A stretch of 64,000 nucleotides of DNA from Peredibacter starrii (GTDB lineage Bacteria; Bdellovibrionota; Bacteriovoracia; Bacteriovoracales; Bacteriovoracaceae). The translations under genes were made by a program, and so were the position numbers. This document shows positions 41,879-50,764 of this stretch, one piece after another. A model generated the notes under the pieces. It made no database searches and was not told the DNA's origin. It saw only the letters and a program-made list of their open reading frames with translations. How positions within the stretch are numbered: the stretch's first letter is position 1; each line of letters opens with the position of its first letter. Location: assembly GCF_034259205.1 (NCBI RefSeq), contig NZ_CP139487.1, positions 2,914,001 to 2,978,000 of the forward strand. Direction: 5' to 3'.

Positions 41879-44410
41879 TTAAGAGTCTGATAAAAGTTCT
41901 CGTGGTTTGGCCCTCACAGCGCGCCATGATGAAACCAAAATAGTTACTAAACAAAGAACTGTTAAAAGGCCCGCTGGATAAAGCAGTCTGCTCCAATCGA
42001 CACTCGGAGATAATTTGAAAACCTCACGGCCGATTAATTGAGCAATGAGCCATCCTAAGAACAATCCTAAAGTCAGGGCCGATAAAAAGAGCGCACCGAA
42101 TTCATATAAGAGATTGAGTCGCAGGCGTGTGGCCGAGAAACCTAAACTCTTCATAAGGGCAAGATCATAGTAACGGCGGTAGACCTGATCGTGGGAAAGA
42201 CCATACAGAATGACAAGTCCGACTATAAGTGAAAGCCACGAGATGACTTCGATTGCCTGACGAGATTTTTCAAAGAGCCCTGAAAGCTTCCCTACTAACT
42301 CACCTACATCAATGAAAGAGACGTTCGGAAATTTTTCCACCGATAATCGCTGAAGCTCAAGCTTCTTTTCTTTTGGACCTGATGGCAGGATCGCCAGAAA
42401 GGTTTTTGGAGCGGCATCAATCATGCCTGGTTCAATCGTCACGAAAAAGTTTGGATAGAAGCTCGTCCATTTCACTTCGCGAATGTTGTAGACCGTGCCT
42501 TCAAACTCTACCCCTTGAATATCGAAAGTGAGTTTATCTCCGATATCAAGATCCATTCTTTGGGCCCAGCGTTTTTCAATCGAGATATAAGGCAAGCGAT
42601 CATCTGGCGCGCCACCAGGAGGGAAAGGTTTCCCGTCGATGATGCGTTCTGATTCGGTCAGATAGTCACGGTATGTGAGGTTTAGGTTGTTACTTCTAAA
42701 TCTCGCGTCTTCGTCTTCTTCTTTTGAACGGAAATCATAGGCCCGTTTTTTCTTCACGTACTTTTTATCATTCACTTTCTCTAAGCGAGCGCGAATCATC
42801 GGTGTGATATAGGCCAGAGGTGATCCATTTGCTTTTGCCATATCAATCAGAGGATCCATTTGATCTTCTTGTACATCAAAAATAAAAAGCGATGGCTTCT
42901 TATTATCGAGAGCAAATTCTTTCAGGATCATCTTATCCAACTGAAGGATAAGGGAAATTAGAGTCGCGCCCATGGCAAGGGACAAGAAACTTAGCGTGAG
43001 TTTGTGGCCGGAGCGAGTCAGAGATCTGAGAGCAATTCCGTTTTCAATGGTAGGAATCAGAAGACCTTTGTTACCAATGATCTTTTTAATGATCCATTGT
43101 CCGAAGCGCACTACCAGTGTTGAAAGCAAGAACACGATCATTAGAGAACCAAAGAAAAGATTCCCGGTTCTAAATGAATGACTGAGATAACAAGAGAACA
43201 ACCACAAAAGTAAAATGAATGGGAGAAAATCCCAGAAGCGGAAGCGTCCCATAGAAAGCTTCGAGGCCTTAAGTTGCAGTCCCATCGGTGTGCGCATCAG
43301 ACCAAATAAAAGCGGCACTAAAATGAAAAGCGACAGACCATACAAGAACGGCATGTCAGTCAAAGCACCCATGACATTCACATCAGGAGTTAATTCAATT
43401 CCTAAATTATTAGAAAGAAGTGGCGCCAGTGCCTCATAGACCGGAACCATGAGAAAGAGCTCCACGATCATTACTATGACAAAGATCGCCGAGAATTGGC
43501 CAATGATGCCCGTGATGATTTGTCCCTTAGTGAGACCATGAAGATTCAATAAACACAGATCTTTCAAACGCGCGAGTAAGTGCGACTGATAGAGATAGAA
43601 CACACCCACTAGTGACAGAATCAAACCAATCAGGGCGGAAAGTGCCATGAAGTTTGTCAGAGTATTAATCACGCGACCGGTTTGCTCTGAGCTATCTTCC
43701 GGAAGTGTGATCTTAACTGCCGAGTCTTTTATATTGGCATAGATCGCTTTTTTAATTTCCTGAAGTTTAGGTTCTGAAAATTTATTTAAGTGATAGTGAT
43801 AAGCAAAACTTCCCGTGGCACCCGGTTTAATAAGACCAGTGGCCGCGAGTTTATCGAGAGGGAAATAGATTCTAGGCGCGAGTGAAAAACCGCGAAGTCC
43901 CAGGGAAGAATCCTCTTCCACTACTCCTGTAACTTTTAGAGTCACGTCACCAATTTGAAGTTCATCATCCGCCTGAACCTGCCAAAGGTCGGCAAGGTCT
44001 TTTGAGATATAGAGATTCTCAGGATGGTATTCACCACTTCTGAGAGTGAGCTTGCCGTAGAAGGGAAAACCATTTTGAACAGCTCTGATTTCTACCAGGC
44101 GGCTCGCCTTTGCCCGAAGGTGGGTAATCATGGAGTAGACGTCCACGATTTTATATTCACGATGCGGAATATCCGCAAATATCTTTTTAAGACTCTCCTG
44201 CTCTTCCGGAAATAAGTCCCGTCGTGCAGAGACAGCGATATCCGAAGTCAGAAGTTCATTGGCATTGTTTTTCAGTTTCTCTTGAACCTGACTAGAAACA
44301 ATACTGATCCCCATAAGACCCATGGTCCCAAGAAGCAGAGTAAATGCGAGTAAGAGGAAGAAGAAAGGAAACTTCTTCACTTCCTTCAAAAAGAAGAAGC
44401 GAAAAATCAC
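41879..44410 (-). CDS. ybbP: ABC transporter permease, YbbP/FtsX type
   Basis: 843 aa with the YbbP arrangement: an N-terminal helix (FFFLLLAFTLLLGTMGLMGI), a large periplasmic domain, FtsX-like helices in two blocks (FMALSALIGLILSLVGVFYL; VISWLSLIVGLVILYGLSH) and a final block ending LCLVTILVSSWRAVRAKP. Starts at GTG 44410, whose GTGA overlaps the stop of the ATPase gene; frames upstream would lie inside that gene. With YbbA it should form a mechanotransmission ABC complex acting on envelope lipids or lipoproteins; tesA in front fits the E. coli tesA/ybbAP neighbourhood. Confidence 0.92.
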   Translation of the reverse strand: MIFRFFFLKEVKKFPFFFLLLAFTLLLGTMGLMGISIVSSQVQEKLKNNANELLTSDIAVSARRDLFPEEQESLKKIFADIPHREYKIVDVYSMITHLRAKASRLVEIRAVQNGFPFYGKLTLRSGEYHPENLYISKDLADLWQVQADDELQIGDVTLKVTGVVEEDSSLGLRGFSLAPRIYFPLDKLAATGLIKPGATGSFAYHYHLNKFSEPKLQEIKKAIYANIKDSAVKITLPEDSSEQTGRVINTLTNFMALSALIGLILSLVGVFYLYQSHLLARLKDLCLLNLHGLTKGQIITGIIGQFSAIFVIVMIVELFLMVPVYEALAPLLSNNLGIELTPDVNVMGALTDMPFLYGLSLFILVPLLFGLMRTPMGLQLKASKLSMGRFRFWDFLPFILLLWLFSCYLSHSFRTGNLFFGSLMIVFLLSTLVVRFGQWIIKKIIGNKGLLIPTIENGIALRSLTRSGHKLTLSFLSLAMGATLISLILQLDKMILKEFALDNKKPSLFIFDVQEDQMDPLIDMAKANGSPLAYITPMIRARLEKVNDKKYVKKKRAYDFRSKEEDEDARFRSNNLNLTYRDYLTESERIIDGKPFPPGGAPDDRLPYISIEKRWAQRMDLDIGDKLTFDIQGVEFEGTVYNIREVKWTSFYPNFFVTIEPGMIDAAPKTFLAILPSGPKEKKLELQRLSVEKFPNVSFIDVGELVGKLSGLFEKSRQAIEVISWLSLIVGLVILYGLSHDQVYRRYYDLALMKSLGFSATRLRLNLLYEFGALFLSALTLGLFLGWLIAQLIGREVFKLSPSVDWSRLLYPAGLLTVLCLVTILVSSWRAVRAKPRELLSDS

Positions 44411-45063
44411 GCGAGGCTCCCGTGCTCCAGATGCACAACACGTGAACACTTACGAGCAAGATCCTGATCGTGAGTCACTAGCACTAAAGTGGTGTTGGTT
44501 TCTTTCACCATCTTGAATAATAGTTCCATTACTTTATCACCGGTCTCTTCATCTAAGTTACCACTTGGTTCATCGGCGAAAAGAATCGTCGGACGAATCG
44601 CCAAAGCGCGAGCAATCGCTACACGCTGTGATTCACCACCACTTAGCTGAGATGGTAAATGGTGAGCGCGGTGAAGAAGTCCTACACTCTCCAGAAGCTT
44701 CTCTGCTGTCTCTTTAGCATCAGGGCGTTTCAATAACTCTAATGGTAGAAGAACGTTTTCCAGAGCGGTTAGAGTTGAAACAAGATGGAACTGCTGAAAC
44801 ACAATTCCCATATGCTCAGCACGAAAGTGCGTGAGCTCTTTCTCTTTCATGTGAGAGATTTTTTTATCTCCTACTGCGATTTCTCCCGAGTCCGGTTGAT
44901 CCAGTCCCGCTAGTAGCGAAAGGAGTGTTGATTTGCCTGAACCCGATTTCCCAATGAGGGCAAGAGTCTCGCCTTTAGCGATCTCCAGATTTATCCCTTT
45001 TAGAACTTCAACTTTTGTACTGCCTTCGCCATAACTCTTACGAAGGTTAGAGACCTTCATCAT
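44407..45063 (-). CDS. ybbA: ABC transporter ATP-binding protein, YbbA/LolD type
   Basis: Walker [11 protein letters not shown]-loop VFQQFHL, signature [14 protein letters not shown], Walker [13 protein letters not shown] and H-loop VTHD are all present; 218 aa. The closest relatives by eye are LolD/MacB-like ATPases that power FtsX-type permeases. Translation is coupled both ways: ATGA overlap with tesA at 45063 and GTGA overlap with the permease at 44410. Confidence 0.95.
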   Translation of the reverse strand: MMKVSNLRKSYGEGSTKVEVLKGINLEIAKGETLALIGKSGSGKSTLLSLLAGLDQPDSGEIAVGDKKISHMKEKELTHFRAEHMGIVFQQFHLVSTLTALENVLLPLELLKRPDAKETAEKLLESVGLLHRAHHLPSQLSGGESQRVAIARALAIRPTILFADEPSGNLDEETGDKVMELLFKMVKETNTTLVLVTHDQDLARKCSRVVHLEHGSLA

Positions 45064-45650
45064 AGCTCAGGCTCCAATTCTTTCATCACTGTATTGGCTA
45101 TGACTTCATAACCCTTAGCATTTGGATGAATGCCGTCTGGAAGATTGAGTTTTGGATTTCCGCCCACTCCTTCAAGAAGAAAGGGAATCAAACGAACTTT
45201 ATATTTCTCCGCGATCTTCGGGAAAATTTTCTCGAAGTCCGTGCGATAAGGCTCACCCATATTGGTTGGCATTTTCATACCAGCGAGCACCACTTTAATG
45301 CCTCTAGCTTGGGCCTTTTCAATCACGGCCGAGAGATTCTTCTCTGTCTCAGTCACTTTCATGCCACGAAGACCATCATTTGCTCCAAGGGCAAGCACCA
45401 TCACATCGATCTTGGTTTTCTTATACCACTCCATGCGCTTAGGACCTGATGCTGAAGTCGCACCGGCAACTCCACCATTAATCACTTTCAGATCTTTGTG
45501 GGTCTTAGAGAGTTTTCTTTCAATTACAGATGGGAATGATTCTTCTTTTGAGAGTTGATAACCTTCAGTTAGTGAATCGCCGAGAAACAAAATCGTGCTG
45601 GCCCTGACTTCAGCAGTCAGTAGAACTAAAAGAGCGAAAAATGTTTTCAT
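45060..45650 (-). CDS. tesA: TesA-like SGNH hydrolase (lysophospholipase/thioesterase), exported
   Basis: 196 aa with a signal peptide (MKTFFALLVLLTAEVRAS). SGNH blocks: GDSLTEG with nucleophile S26, GGVAGATSASG, GAND, and DGIHPN with the catalytic Asp and His. It hydrolyses acyl esters or thioesters in the periplasm. In E. coli tesA is divergent from ybbAP; here all three are in one operon with 4-bp overlaps, a stronger sign that they act together. Three bases separate it from the SRPBCC-like gene upstream. Confidence 0.94.
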   Translation of the reverse strand: MKTFFALLVLLTAEVRASTILFLGDSLTEGYQLSKEESFPSVIERKLSKTHKDLKVINGGVAGATSASGPKRMEWYKKTKIDVMVLALGANDGLRGMKVTETEKNLSAVIEKAQARGIKVVLAGMKMPTNMGEPYRTDFEKIFPKIAEKYKVRLIPFLLEGVGGNPKLNLPDGIHPNAKGYEVIANTVMKELEPEL

Positions 45651-45652
45651 TG

Positions 45653-46084
45653 CTAGTCCTTAAAAAATTTTTGGTAACGCTTGGGACGAATCGCGAACAC
45701 ACTCCAAAGAATTGGCCTGATCAACGGTGCCATCCAGGAAGGCGAACATTCGTAGTGAATATCATCCACTATTTCTGATTCAGTTGCGCTTATTTTATCA
45801 ACCCGGTGATGGTGTTTCCAGTTAGACAAAGGCCAAGGAAGTGTTTTTCCTTCGTCAATAAATGACCAACCCTTTGCGTTGGTCTCTTCGAAGGTCATCA
45901 AACTTATCCACTGCTGTGCAAAAAGTAGTCCTATATGGACCTCATCCCCTTTTTTGCATCCATCAAAACGTTTAATCGTAAATGGTAAGAGCGGAGGACT
46001 TAGATAAATGAAGAGGTCTCGATTGAATTGATCCCGGATTCTTTCAAAAGGAAGATGAATTCGGGTCTTAAATAGGAGGTTCAT
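45653..46084 (-). CDS. SRPBCC-like ligand-binding protein, 143 aa
   Basis: The order fits a START/polyketide-cyclase-like fold: first strand and helices (TRIHLPFERIRDQFNRDLFI), several strands, and a long C-terminal helix (PLIRPILWSVFAIRPKRYQKF). Typical sites such as WKHHHRVDKI and IVDDIHYECSPSW occur in strands. There is no signal peptide. It lies three bases before tesA and overlaps the coiled-coil gene by four, so it is in the same transcript. Ligand unknown; family assignment is by pattern only. Confidence 0.7.
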   Translation of the reverse strand: MNLLFKTRIHLPFERIRDQFNRDLFIYLSPPLLPFTIKRFDGCKKGDEVHIGLLFAQQWISLMTFEETNAKGWSFIDEGKTLPWPLSNWKHHHRVDKISATESEIVDDIHYECSPSWMAPLIRPILWSVFAIRPKRYQKFFKD

Positions 46085-46317
46085 TTCTTCTTTAACTCAT
46101 CTACTTCTTGGCGAAGAGTTTGAATCTGCGCTTTCATCGCCGCGATCTCGCCGTGAAGTTTGTTAATTTCTTTCACTGTACTATCAACGCGTTCACGCTG
46201 GTTATTACCGTCGAGAGAATCATTCTTATAATATTTTTGATCTTCTGGCTTGAGGTAACCATAATCGGTGGCAAGAGCAGAAGTTGAGGTGAGCATAAGA
46301 CATAAAACGTACTTCAT
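46081..46317 (-). CDS. Small exported coiled-coil protein, 78 aa
   Basis: A signal peptide (MKYVLCLMLTSTSALA) and a Tyr/Asp-rich linker precede a heptad coiled coil of about 40 residues (VKEINKLHGEIAAMKAQIQT...). The ATG at 46317 is used because AGGAG sits six bases before it; the ATG at 46323 overlaps that site. Likely periplasmic, forming trimers or pairs with another coiled coil. First gene of the run leading to tesA-ybbAP. Confidence 0.75.
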   Translation of the reverse strand: MKYVLCLMLTSTSALATDYGYLKPEDQKYYKNDSLDGNNQRERVDSTVKEINKLHGEIAAMKAQIQTLRQEVDELKKK

Positions 46318-46353
46318 AGACATCTCCTGAATACGTTTATTGTAAGGCAGTTT

Positions 46354-47325
46354 CTAATTTTTGTCTTTAAAGAGGCGCTCTGTTAAAAACCCGACTCCAA
46401 AAATCAGGACGATAAAGTAATGAAGAATCGCGACAATGGGAAATAGCCACGTACTCTTGGCACGGGAAGCAAGGGCCAGACTCACGAAAGTCACGATCGC
46501 GAGATAGAGACGGGAGAGAGTTATGAAAGTCTCTAGATCGATAACAAACATCACATGAAGGAACACAAACACAGTAGGAAGCCAGAAGACTCCCGCACTT
46601 GATGTGAGTTTTTCACGAATAATTTTTGAACGATAGTAGCCAGCGTAGAATGTGCTTCGGAAAATTTCTGACATTCTTTGCGCGCGAAAGAGATAAACTT
46701 TAAGACGTGGTTGATAGTACATCCCCACGCCTTTCTTCTTAAGTTCTTGTAGAAAAAGAACCTCATCTCCCCTCTTATAATTCTCAGGAAAACGAGTATT
46801 ACCGATCACTGAACGTCGAATCCAAATGTGAGTCTGAGAAAGTTTTTCTTCATCAGCTGCTTGAAGCTTGCGACCAGAGGCCTGGTGACGAACAAAAGTC
46901 GTACCGGCACAAAATGGCGAAGAGAGAGCAATGCCTTGAGCGCGAGAAAGTGCGCTCATGCCAGAGGCCATAACATCAATTCCACCCAGGACTTCAATTT
47001 TTGTTTCAGAGAGAAGTGGTCTTACGATGTCCCAGTATCCTCTCATGAGAGTAGCATCTTCACTTAGGAAGCACACCCACTCGCCTTGCGCTTCATCAAG
47101 AGCGATATTTTTCGCTTTACCATGATTTAAATGTTCGGGCGTTTCCAGAATCAAAACCGATGACGTTAGTGATTCGGCCTTAGCGCGAACAGCATCTGCG
47201 AGAGGTTTTCCGTGAATGTGGAGAATGAGTTGCCAATCCATCTCGGGCACCTGAAGTGCGTCGAGACATTTCAATAGTCGTTCGTCAGAACCCTGAGATA
47301 TGATGATAAGACTTAAACTTGGCAT
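46354..47325 (-). CDS. Family 2 glycosyltransferase with C-terminal membrane helices
   Basis: The GT-A fold begins LSLIIISQGSDERLLKCLDAL and shows NHGKAKNIALDEAQGEWVCFLSEDATL, the usual nucleotide-sugar region with SED in place of D-x-D. About four membrane helices follow from residue 235 (VFWLPTVFVFLHVMFVI, LYLAIVTFVSLALA, WLFPIVAILHYFIVLIFGVG). It transfers a sugar at the inner face of the cytoplasmic membrane, for surface polysaccharide or glycolipid. No other sugar genes lie close by. Confidence 0.87.
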   Translation of the reverse strand: MPSLSLIIISQGSDERLLKCLDALQVPEMDWQLILHIHGKPLADAVRAKAESLTSSVLILETPEHLNHGKAKNIALDEAQGEWVCFLSEDATLMRGYWDIVRPLLSETKIEVLGGIDVMASGMSALSRAQGIALSSPFCAGTTFVRHQASGRKLQAADEEKLSQTHIWIRRSVIGNTRFPENYKRGDEVLFLQELKKKGVGMYYQPRLKVYLFRAQRMSEIFRSTFYAGYYRSKIIREKLTSSAGVFWLPTVFVFLHVMFVIDLETFITLSRLYLAIVTFVSLALASRAKSTWLFPIVAILHYFIVLIFGVGFLTERLFKDKN

Positions 47326-47339
47326 AACTCATTATAGCG

Positions 47340-48008
47340 ATGGATAAAAAGAAAGTCAGTATTTTAGGTCTAGGTTGGTATGGAAGTCCTTTAAGGGATG
47401 AACTCCTTCGTCATGGTTTTGACGTTATTGGTTCCACAAGGACTAAGGAGAAGCTTACTGCGGACTCTAGGCTCCTTTCTTATCCTGAACTTCCCTCAGT
47501 AGACTTAATGGATGCCGATATCGTGGTCCTGAACATCCCGCCTTTTCCCGAAGAGCTTGAATGGTTTAAGAAGTGGTCGTGGAAAAAACCGTGGTTGATT
47601 TTTATCAGTTCGACTTCGGAGGCGCCTACTTTGCTCGCGCAGGAAGAATGGGTGCGTGATAACTTTTCTGATTGGACCATACTTCGTTTCGGAGGATTAC
47701 TTGGTGGCAATCGCCATCCGGGAAAGCATCTCTCTGGAAAAAAGAATCTCGCCGCTCCTAAACGTGTCGTGAATCTCTTGCATCTTGAAGACGCCGTCGG
47801 TGTGACGTTGGCAGTGATTCAAAATGAGGTTAAAAGTAAAACTCTTGGAGTTGTTTGCGATGAGCATCGCACGCGAGAGGAATTTTATTCAGAATACTGT
47901 CGGGAAAATAATTTGCCGCTGCCGGAGTTTGATCAATCTGACCTCTCCACTGGAAAGATCGTTCCCAATGAAGAAGTCAAAAAGTTTTATAAGTTTAGAA
48001 ATTCTTGA
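47340..48008 (+). CDS. NAD(P)-binding Rossmann protein, YeeZ-like
   Basis: N-terminal GLGWYGSPLRDELLRHG nucleotide-binding glycines, GSTRT at the second strand, then the short-chain-dehydrogenase-like layout with FISSTSE and WTILRFGGLLGGNRHPGKHL. 222 aa. Similar to extended SDR proteins of the YeeZ/NAD-epimerase type; the Tyr-x3-Lys pair is not evident, so activity is uncertain. Divergent from the glycosyltransferase by 14 bp and overlapping cysK by 14 bp at its end. Confidence 0.83.
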   Translation: MDKKKVSILGLGWYGSPLRDELLRHGFDVIGSTRTKEKLTADSRLLSYPELPSVDLMDADIVVLNIPPFPEELEWFKKWSWKKPWLIFISSTSEAPTLLAQEEWVRDNFSDWTILRFGGLLGGNRHPGKHLSGKKNLAAPKRVVNLLHLEDAVGVTLAVIQNEVKSKTLGVVCDEHRTREEFYSEYCRENNLPLPEFDQSDLSTGKIVPNEEVKKFYKFRNS

Positions 48009-49029
48009 AGATATCAACCACTTCTTTCTCTGGAAGAAGTGAGCCATCAATGCCCTTCTCTTTTAAGAAATCCGGGTTGTACATTTTAGAAATCGCTCTC
48101 TCACCACCATCACATAGGAAAGTAGCAATACGCTGACCAGGGCCGTACTTAAGAGCTGTGTGGAAAGCACCAGCAAGGTTAAGCATTGAAGACATACCCA
48201 TCACGAGACCTTCTTTCTCACGAACGTACATCGCTAGAGAAGCAAGTTTCTGATCTTCAATTGTGTAACAAGAATCTTGTTTAATGTGGTTGAAGTTATC
48301 AACCATACGAGTGATCCCTACACCTTCAGTCATTGTGTAACGACCGTCAGAATCGAAGTTACCACGGCCAAAGAAATTCACGATTCCTGATCCCATTGGA
48401 TCTGGCATCACGATTTTGATGTTGTGGTTTTTCTCTTTCATGAATTTAGAAACACCGGCCGCCGTACCACCTGAACCAGCAGCAACAACAACGGCATCCA
48501 ATTTTCCATCCATCTGCTCATACATCTCTGGAGCTGTTGAGTGATAGTGAGAAAGGTAGTTATCCGGGTTATCGAATTGGTTTGCCCACCAGTAGTCTGG
48601 AGAGCTTTGACCGATTTTTTTACCAACTTTAAAGAAGTGGCGCTCGTCTGAGTAAGGAACCGCTTCTGTTTCAACGATTTCCGCACCGTAAAGTTTAAGA
48701 ACTTTATGTTTCTCAATCGCCATGCCTTTAGGCATTACAACGATTACTTTGTGGCCCAATGCTTGACCAACAAGAGCAAGACCGATACCTGTGTTTCCGG
48801 CCGTACCTTCAACGATGGTCATGCCTGGCTTAAGGTTGCCTTTCAAGATGGCCTCAACCACCATATTCAGGGCCGGACGATCCTTGATCGTGCCACCCGG
48901 GTTTAAATTTTCGCACTTCATGAAGATTTCACAACCAGTGAGAGCACTTAAACTTTGCACTTTCATCATCGGGGTGTTCCCAATTACTTGTAAAAGGCCT
49001 GTAGATTTAAGTTTGGTACGAAGATCCAT
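47995..49029 (-). CDS. Cysteine synthase-type PLP enzyme
   Basis: Fold type II PLP protein, 344 aa. PLP lysine K49 is in NPGGTIKDRPA; the phosphate/ring loop is EGTAGNTGIGLA (TAGNTG instead of the TSGNTG common in CysK), and AAGSGGTAAGVS binds the phosphate. The pattern resembles the Cys2/Cds1 branch of cysteine synthases, also found in cystathionine beta-synthases. It makes cysteine from O-acetylserine and sulfide; cysE is divergent 62 bp away. Confidence 0.9.
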   Translation of the reverse strand: MDLRTKLKSTGLLQVIGNTPMMKVQSLSALTGCEIFMKCENLNPGGTIKDRPALNMVVEAILKGNLKPGMTIVEGTAGNTGIGLALVGQALGHKVIVVMPKGMAIEKHKVLKLYGAEIVETEAVPYSDERHFFKVGKKIGQSSPDYWWANQFDNPDNYLSHYHSTAPEMYEQMDGKLDAVVVAAGSGGTAAGVSKFMKEKNHNIKIVMPDPMGSGIVNFFGRGNFDSDGRYTMTEGVGITRMVDNFNHIKQDSCYTIEDQKLASLAMYVREKEGLVMGMSSMLNLAGAFHTALKYGPGQRIATFLCDGGERAISKMYNPDFLKEKGIDGSLLPEKEVVDIFKNF

Positions 49030-49091
49030 TGATATATCCCTGCGTGTTAAGGTAATTTATTGTGACCTCTTTATACTGCAAAAGGTTCTCT

Positions 49092-49880
49092 ATGTCTTCA
49101 AAACTTGCTCAATTTCTGCACCGCGACCGCCTACAAACGGCCACTATTGTGATGAATGTTCAAGAAGTTCGCCAATCGGTGGACCAATTGGTTTGTCTTT
49201 TATTCCCACAGAGAGGTTGTTTAGGTCGTCAGAGTCTCGAGAGCACAGAAAAATCCGTTGAGGAACTGAAGGCCCGTTTTAAGAGCTACTTTGAAGCAGT
49301 GGCAGGACTTGGAATCAAAAAAAGCGCTGAGGAAATTGCTGAGGCCTTTTTCGAAAAGATCCCGGGCCTCGCTGAGATTCTGGATTCAGACGCCCACGCC
49401 GCCCTTATGGGTGACCCCGCTGCCTATAGCCGCGAAGAAGTGATTATCACCTATCCGGGCTTTTACGCTGTTTGTATTCATCGCCTTGCTCATGCCATTC
49501 ATGAACTTGGTGTGCCCCTTATTCCGCGTTTAATGAGCGAATACGCCCATGAAAAAACCGGTATTGATATTCACCCAGGCGCCAAAATTGCTGGGAGCTT
49601 CTTTATCGATCACGGCACTGGTGTGGTAATCGGCGAAACGACTACCATCGGTAAGAACGTGAAGATCTATCAAGGGGTGACTCTTGGTGCCCTTTCAGTG
49701 AAGAAGAAACTTCAATCTCTAAAACGTCACCCAACAATTGAAGACGATGTGGTTATTTACGCCAGCGCCACAATTCTTGGTGGCGAAACAGTCATCGGCA
49801 AAGGCTCAATCATTGGCGGTAACACTTGGCTTGTTTCAAGTGTCGCCCCAGGTAGCATCATTTCTTTAGGTAACCAATAA
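49092..49880 (+). CDS. cysE: Serine O-acetyltransferase
   Basis: CysE acetylates serine to O-acetylserine, the substrate for cysteine synthase. The C-terminal left-handed beta-helix has hexapeptide repeats (IDIHPGAKIAGSFFIDHG, VVIGETTTIGKNVKIYQGVTLG, ...TILGGETVIGKGSIIGG), with the active-site His in DIHPGA and DHGTGVVIGE. The N-terminal helical domain is present; 262 aa. ATG at 49092 has AAGG upstream; the frame continues 30 bases more. The stop TAA overlaps the rhodanese start by one base. Confidence 0.95.
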   Translation: MSSKLAQFLHRDRLQTATIVMNVQEVRQSVDQLVCLLFPQRGCLGRQSLESTEKSVEELKARFKSYFEAVAGLGIKKSAEEIAEAFFEKIPGLAEILDSDAHAALMGDPAAYSREEVIITYPGFYAVCIHRLAHAIHELGVPLIPRLMSEYAHEKTGIDIHPGAKIAGSFFIDHGTGVVIGETTTIGKNVKIYQGVTLGALSVKKKLQSLKRHPTIEDDVVIYASATILGGETVIGKGSIIGGNTWLVSSVAPGSIISLGNQ

Positions 49881-50191
49881 TGGAAATCGATAACAAAAAA
49901 ATCTCAAAGTGGATCGCCGATAAAAAAGAGTTTCACCTTTTAGACGTTCGTCGCGATGACGAGCGCGAAATTTGCAACCTTGGCGGCTTTCACATTCCGT
50001 TGCACGAACTTGAAACACGTTTCAACGAACTTCCCCACGATAAACTCCCTATGATAGTTTATTGCCACCACGGGGTGAGAAGCCTTTACGCGACTCAGTT
50101 TCTCAAGTTTCACGGCTACGACGCCCTTTCTTTAAGGGGCGGCATTGATGCCTGGTCTATTGAGATTGACCCGAACGTCCCTCGCTATTAA
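49880..50191 (+). CDS. Rhodanese-domain sulfurtransferase
   Basis: A single rhodanese domain of 103 aa with the active-site loop C62-HHGVRS (in IVYCHHGVRS) and the flanking LLDVRRDDERE and LRGGIDAWSIE. It moves sulfane sulfur, or acts as a sulfide/cyanide handling protein. The one-base overlap with cysE and the nearness of cysteine synthase suggest a sulfur-delivery or sulfide-handling role in cysteine synthesis. Confidence 0.93.
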   Translation: MEIDNKKISKWIADKKEFHLLDVRRDDEREICNLGGFHIPLHELETRFNELPHDKLPMIVYCHHGVRSLYATQFLKFHGYDALSLRGGIDAWSIEIDPNVPRY

Positions 50192-50212
50192 ACTAGGATT
50201 CAGGAGATTTTT

Positions 50213-50308
50213 ATGATCAATAAAACTATGGGCACTATTCTTGTTGGCACAGCTATCGTTCTTGCTGCCGCATTTGTTATCGCAGTTCCTTTCAATCTAT
50301 TTATGTAA
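50213..50308 (+). CDS. Tiny membrane protein, 31 aa
   Basis: ATG at 50213, six bases after CAGGAG, reads MINKTMGTILVGTAIVLAAA and ends FNLFM, stop TAA at 50306-50308. Nearly all of it is one hydrophobic helix (GTILVGTAIVLAAAFVIAVPF) with a short basic start, so it should be a single-pass inner-membrane peptide. The strong ribosome site and an intrinsic terminator directly after support a real gene. It is 21 bp downstream of the rhodanese gene. Function unknown; small membrane proteins often bind and tune larger complexes. Confidence 0.65.
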   Translation: MINKTMGTILVGTAIVLAAAFVIAVPFNLFM

Positions 50309-50313
50309 TTCGT

Positions 50314-50332
50314 AAGGCCCTTTCCGGGCCTT
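50314..50332. terminator. Terminator between the tiny membrane gene and the BON gene
   Basis: AAGGCCC (50314-50320), TTTCC, GGGCCTT (50326-50332). The T tail is short on both sides; the hairpin also overlaps the stop of the BON-domain gene. Confidence 0.7.
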
Positions 50333-50756
50333 ATTGTAAGTCCTTCAGCGCCTGGCTATTGTCTTTTTTCAATTCCACATGACTCACAACTTTTGATACT
50401 CCCGGTACATTGTTCGCGATGTTTTCTATCTCTCTCAGTTCCGGCATGTCTTCCACGATTCCTTCCAGATGAACCACACTGCCCTTCACCATTACAATAA
50501 GACTGCCGATATCCACCTGCGGACTTCTTCTTAAAGCTTCAATCACAGCATCTTCTGTGAGAGTCACTCCGACTTGAGCCCCTTGATTGGAAAGATCAGA
50601 ACGCCCGTGCAAATTCTGTCCGGTACTCTGAAATCCTTTCTCGGCTTCTTCCATGGTATCCGCAAATTCTTTCTGCGTTTCGTACTCTTCGGAGTTGAGC
50701 CAGGTTTTACCCCCACGCTCTTTTCCACTGACTCCAGGTTCCTTATTGGGTTCCAT
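50331..50756 (-). CDS. BON-domain protein, 141 aa
   Basis: Residues about 62-130 form a BON domain: LTEDAVIEALRRSPQVDIGS, LIVMVKGSVVHLEGIVED, MPELREIENIANNVPGVSKV, with the central G of VHLEGIV. BON domains bind membranes or other envelope proteins and occur in OsmY. No signal peptide; a hydrophilic N-terminal part precedes it. It is eight bases after the DUF6496-like gene, and the two look like a stress-type pair. Confidence 0.87.
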   Translation of the reverse strand: MEPNKEPGVSGKERGGKTWLNSEEYETQKEFADTMEEAEKGFQSTGQNLHGRSDLSNQGAQVGVTLTEDAVIEALRRSPQVDIGSLIVMVKGSVVHLEGIVEDMPELREIENIANNVPGVSKVVSHVELKKDNSQALKDLQ

Positions 50757-50764
50757 AAATCCTC

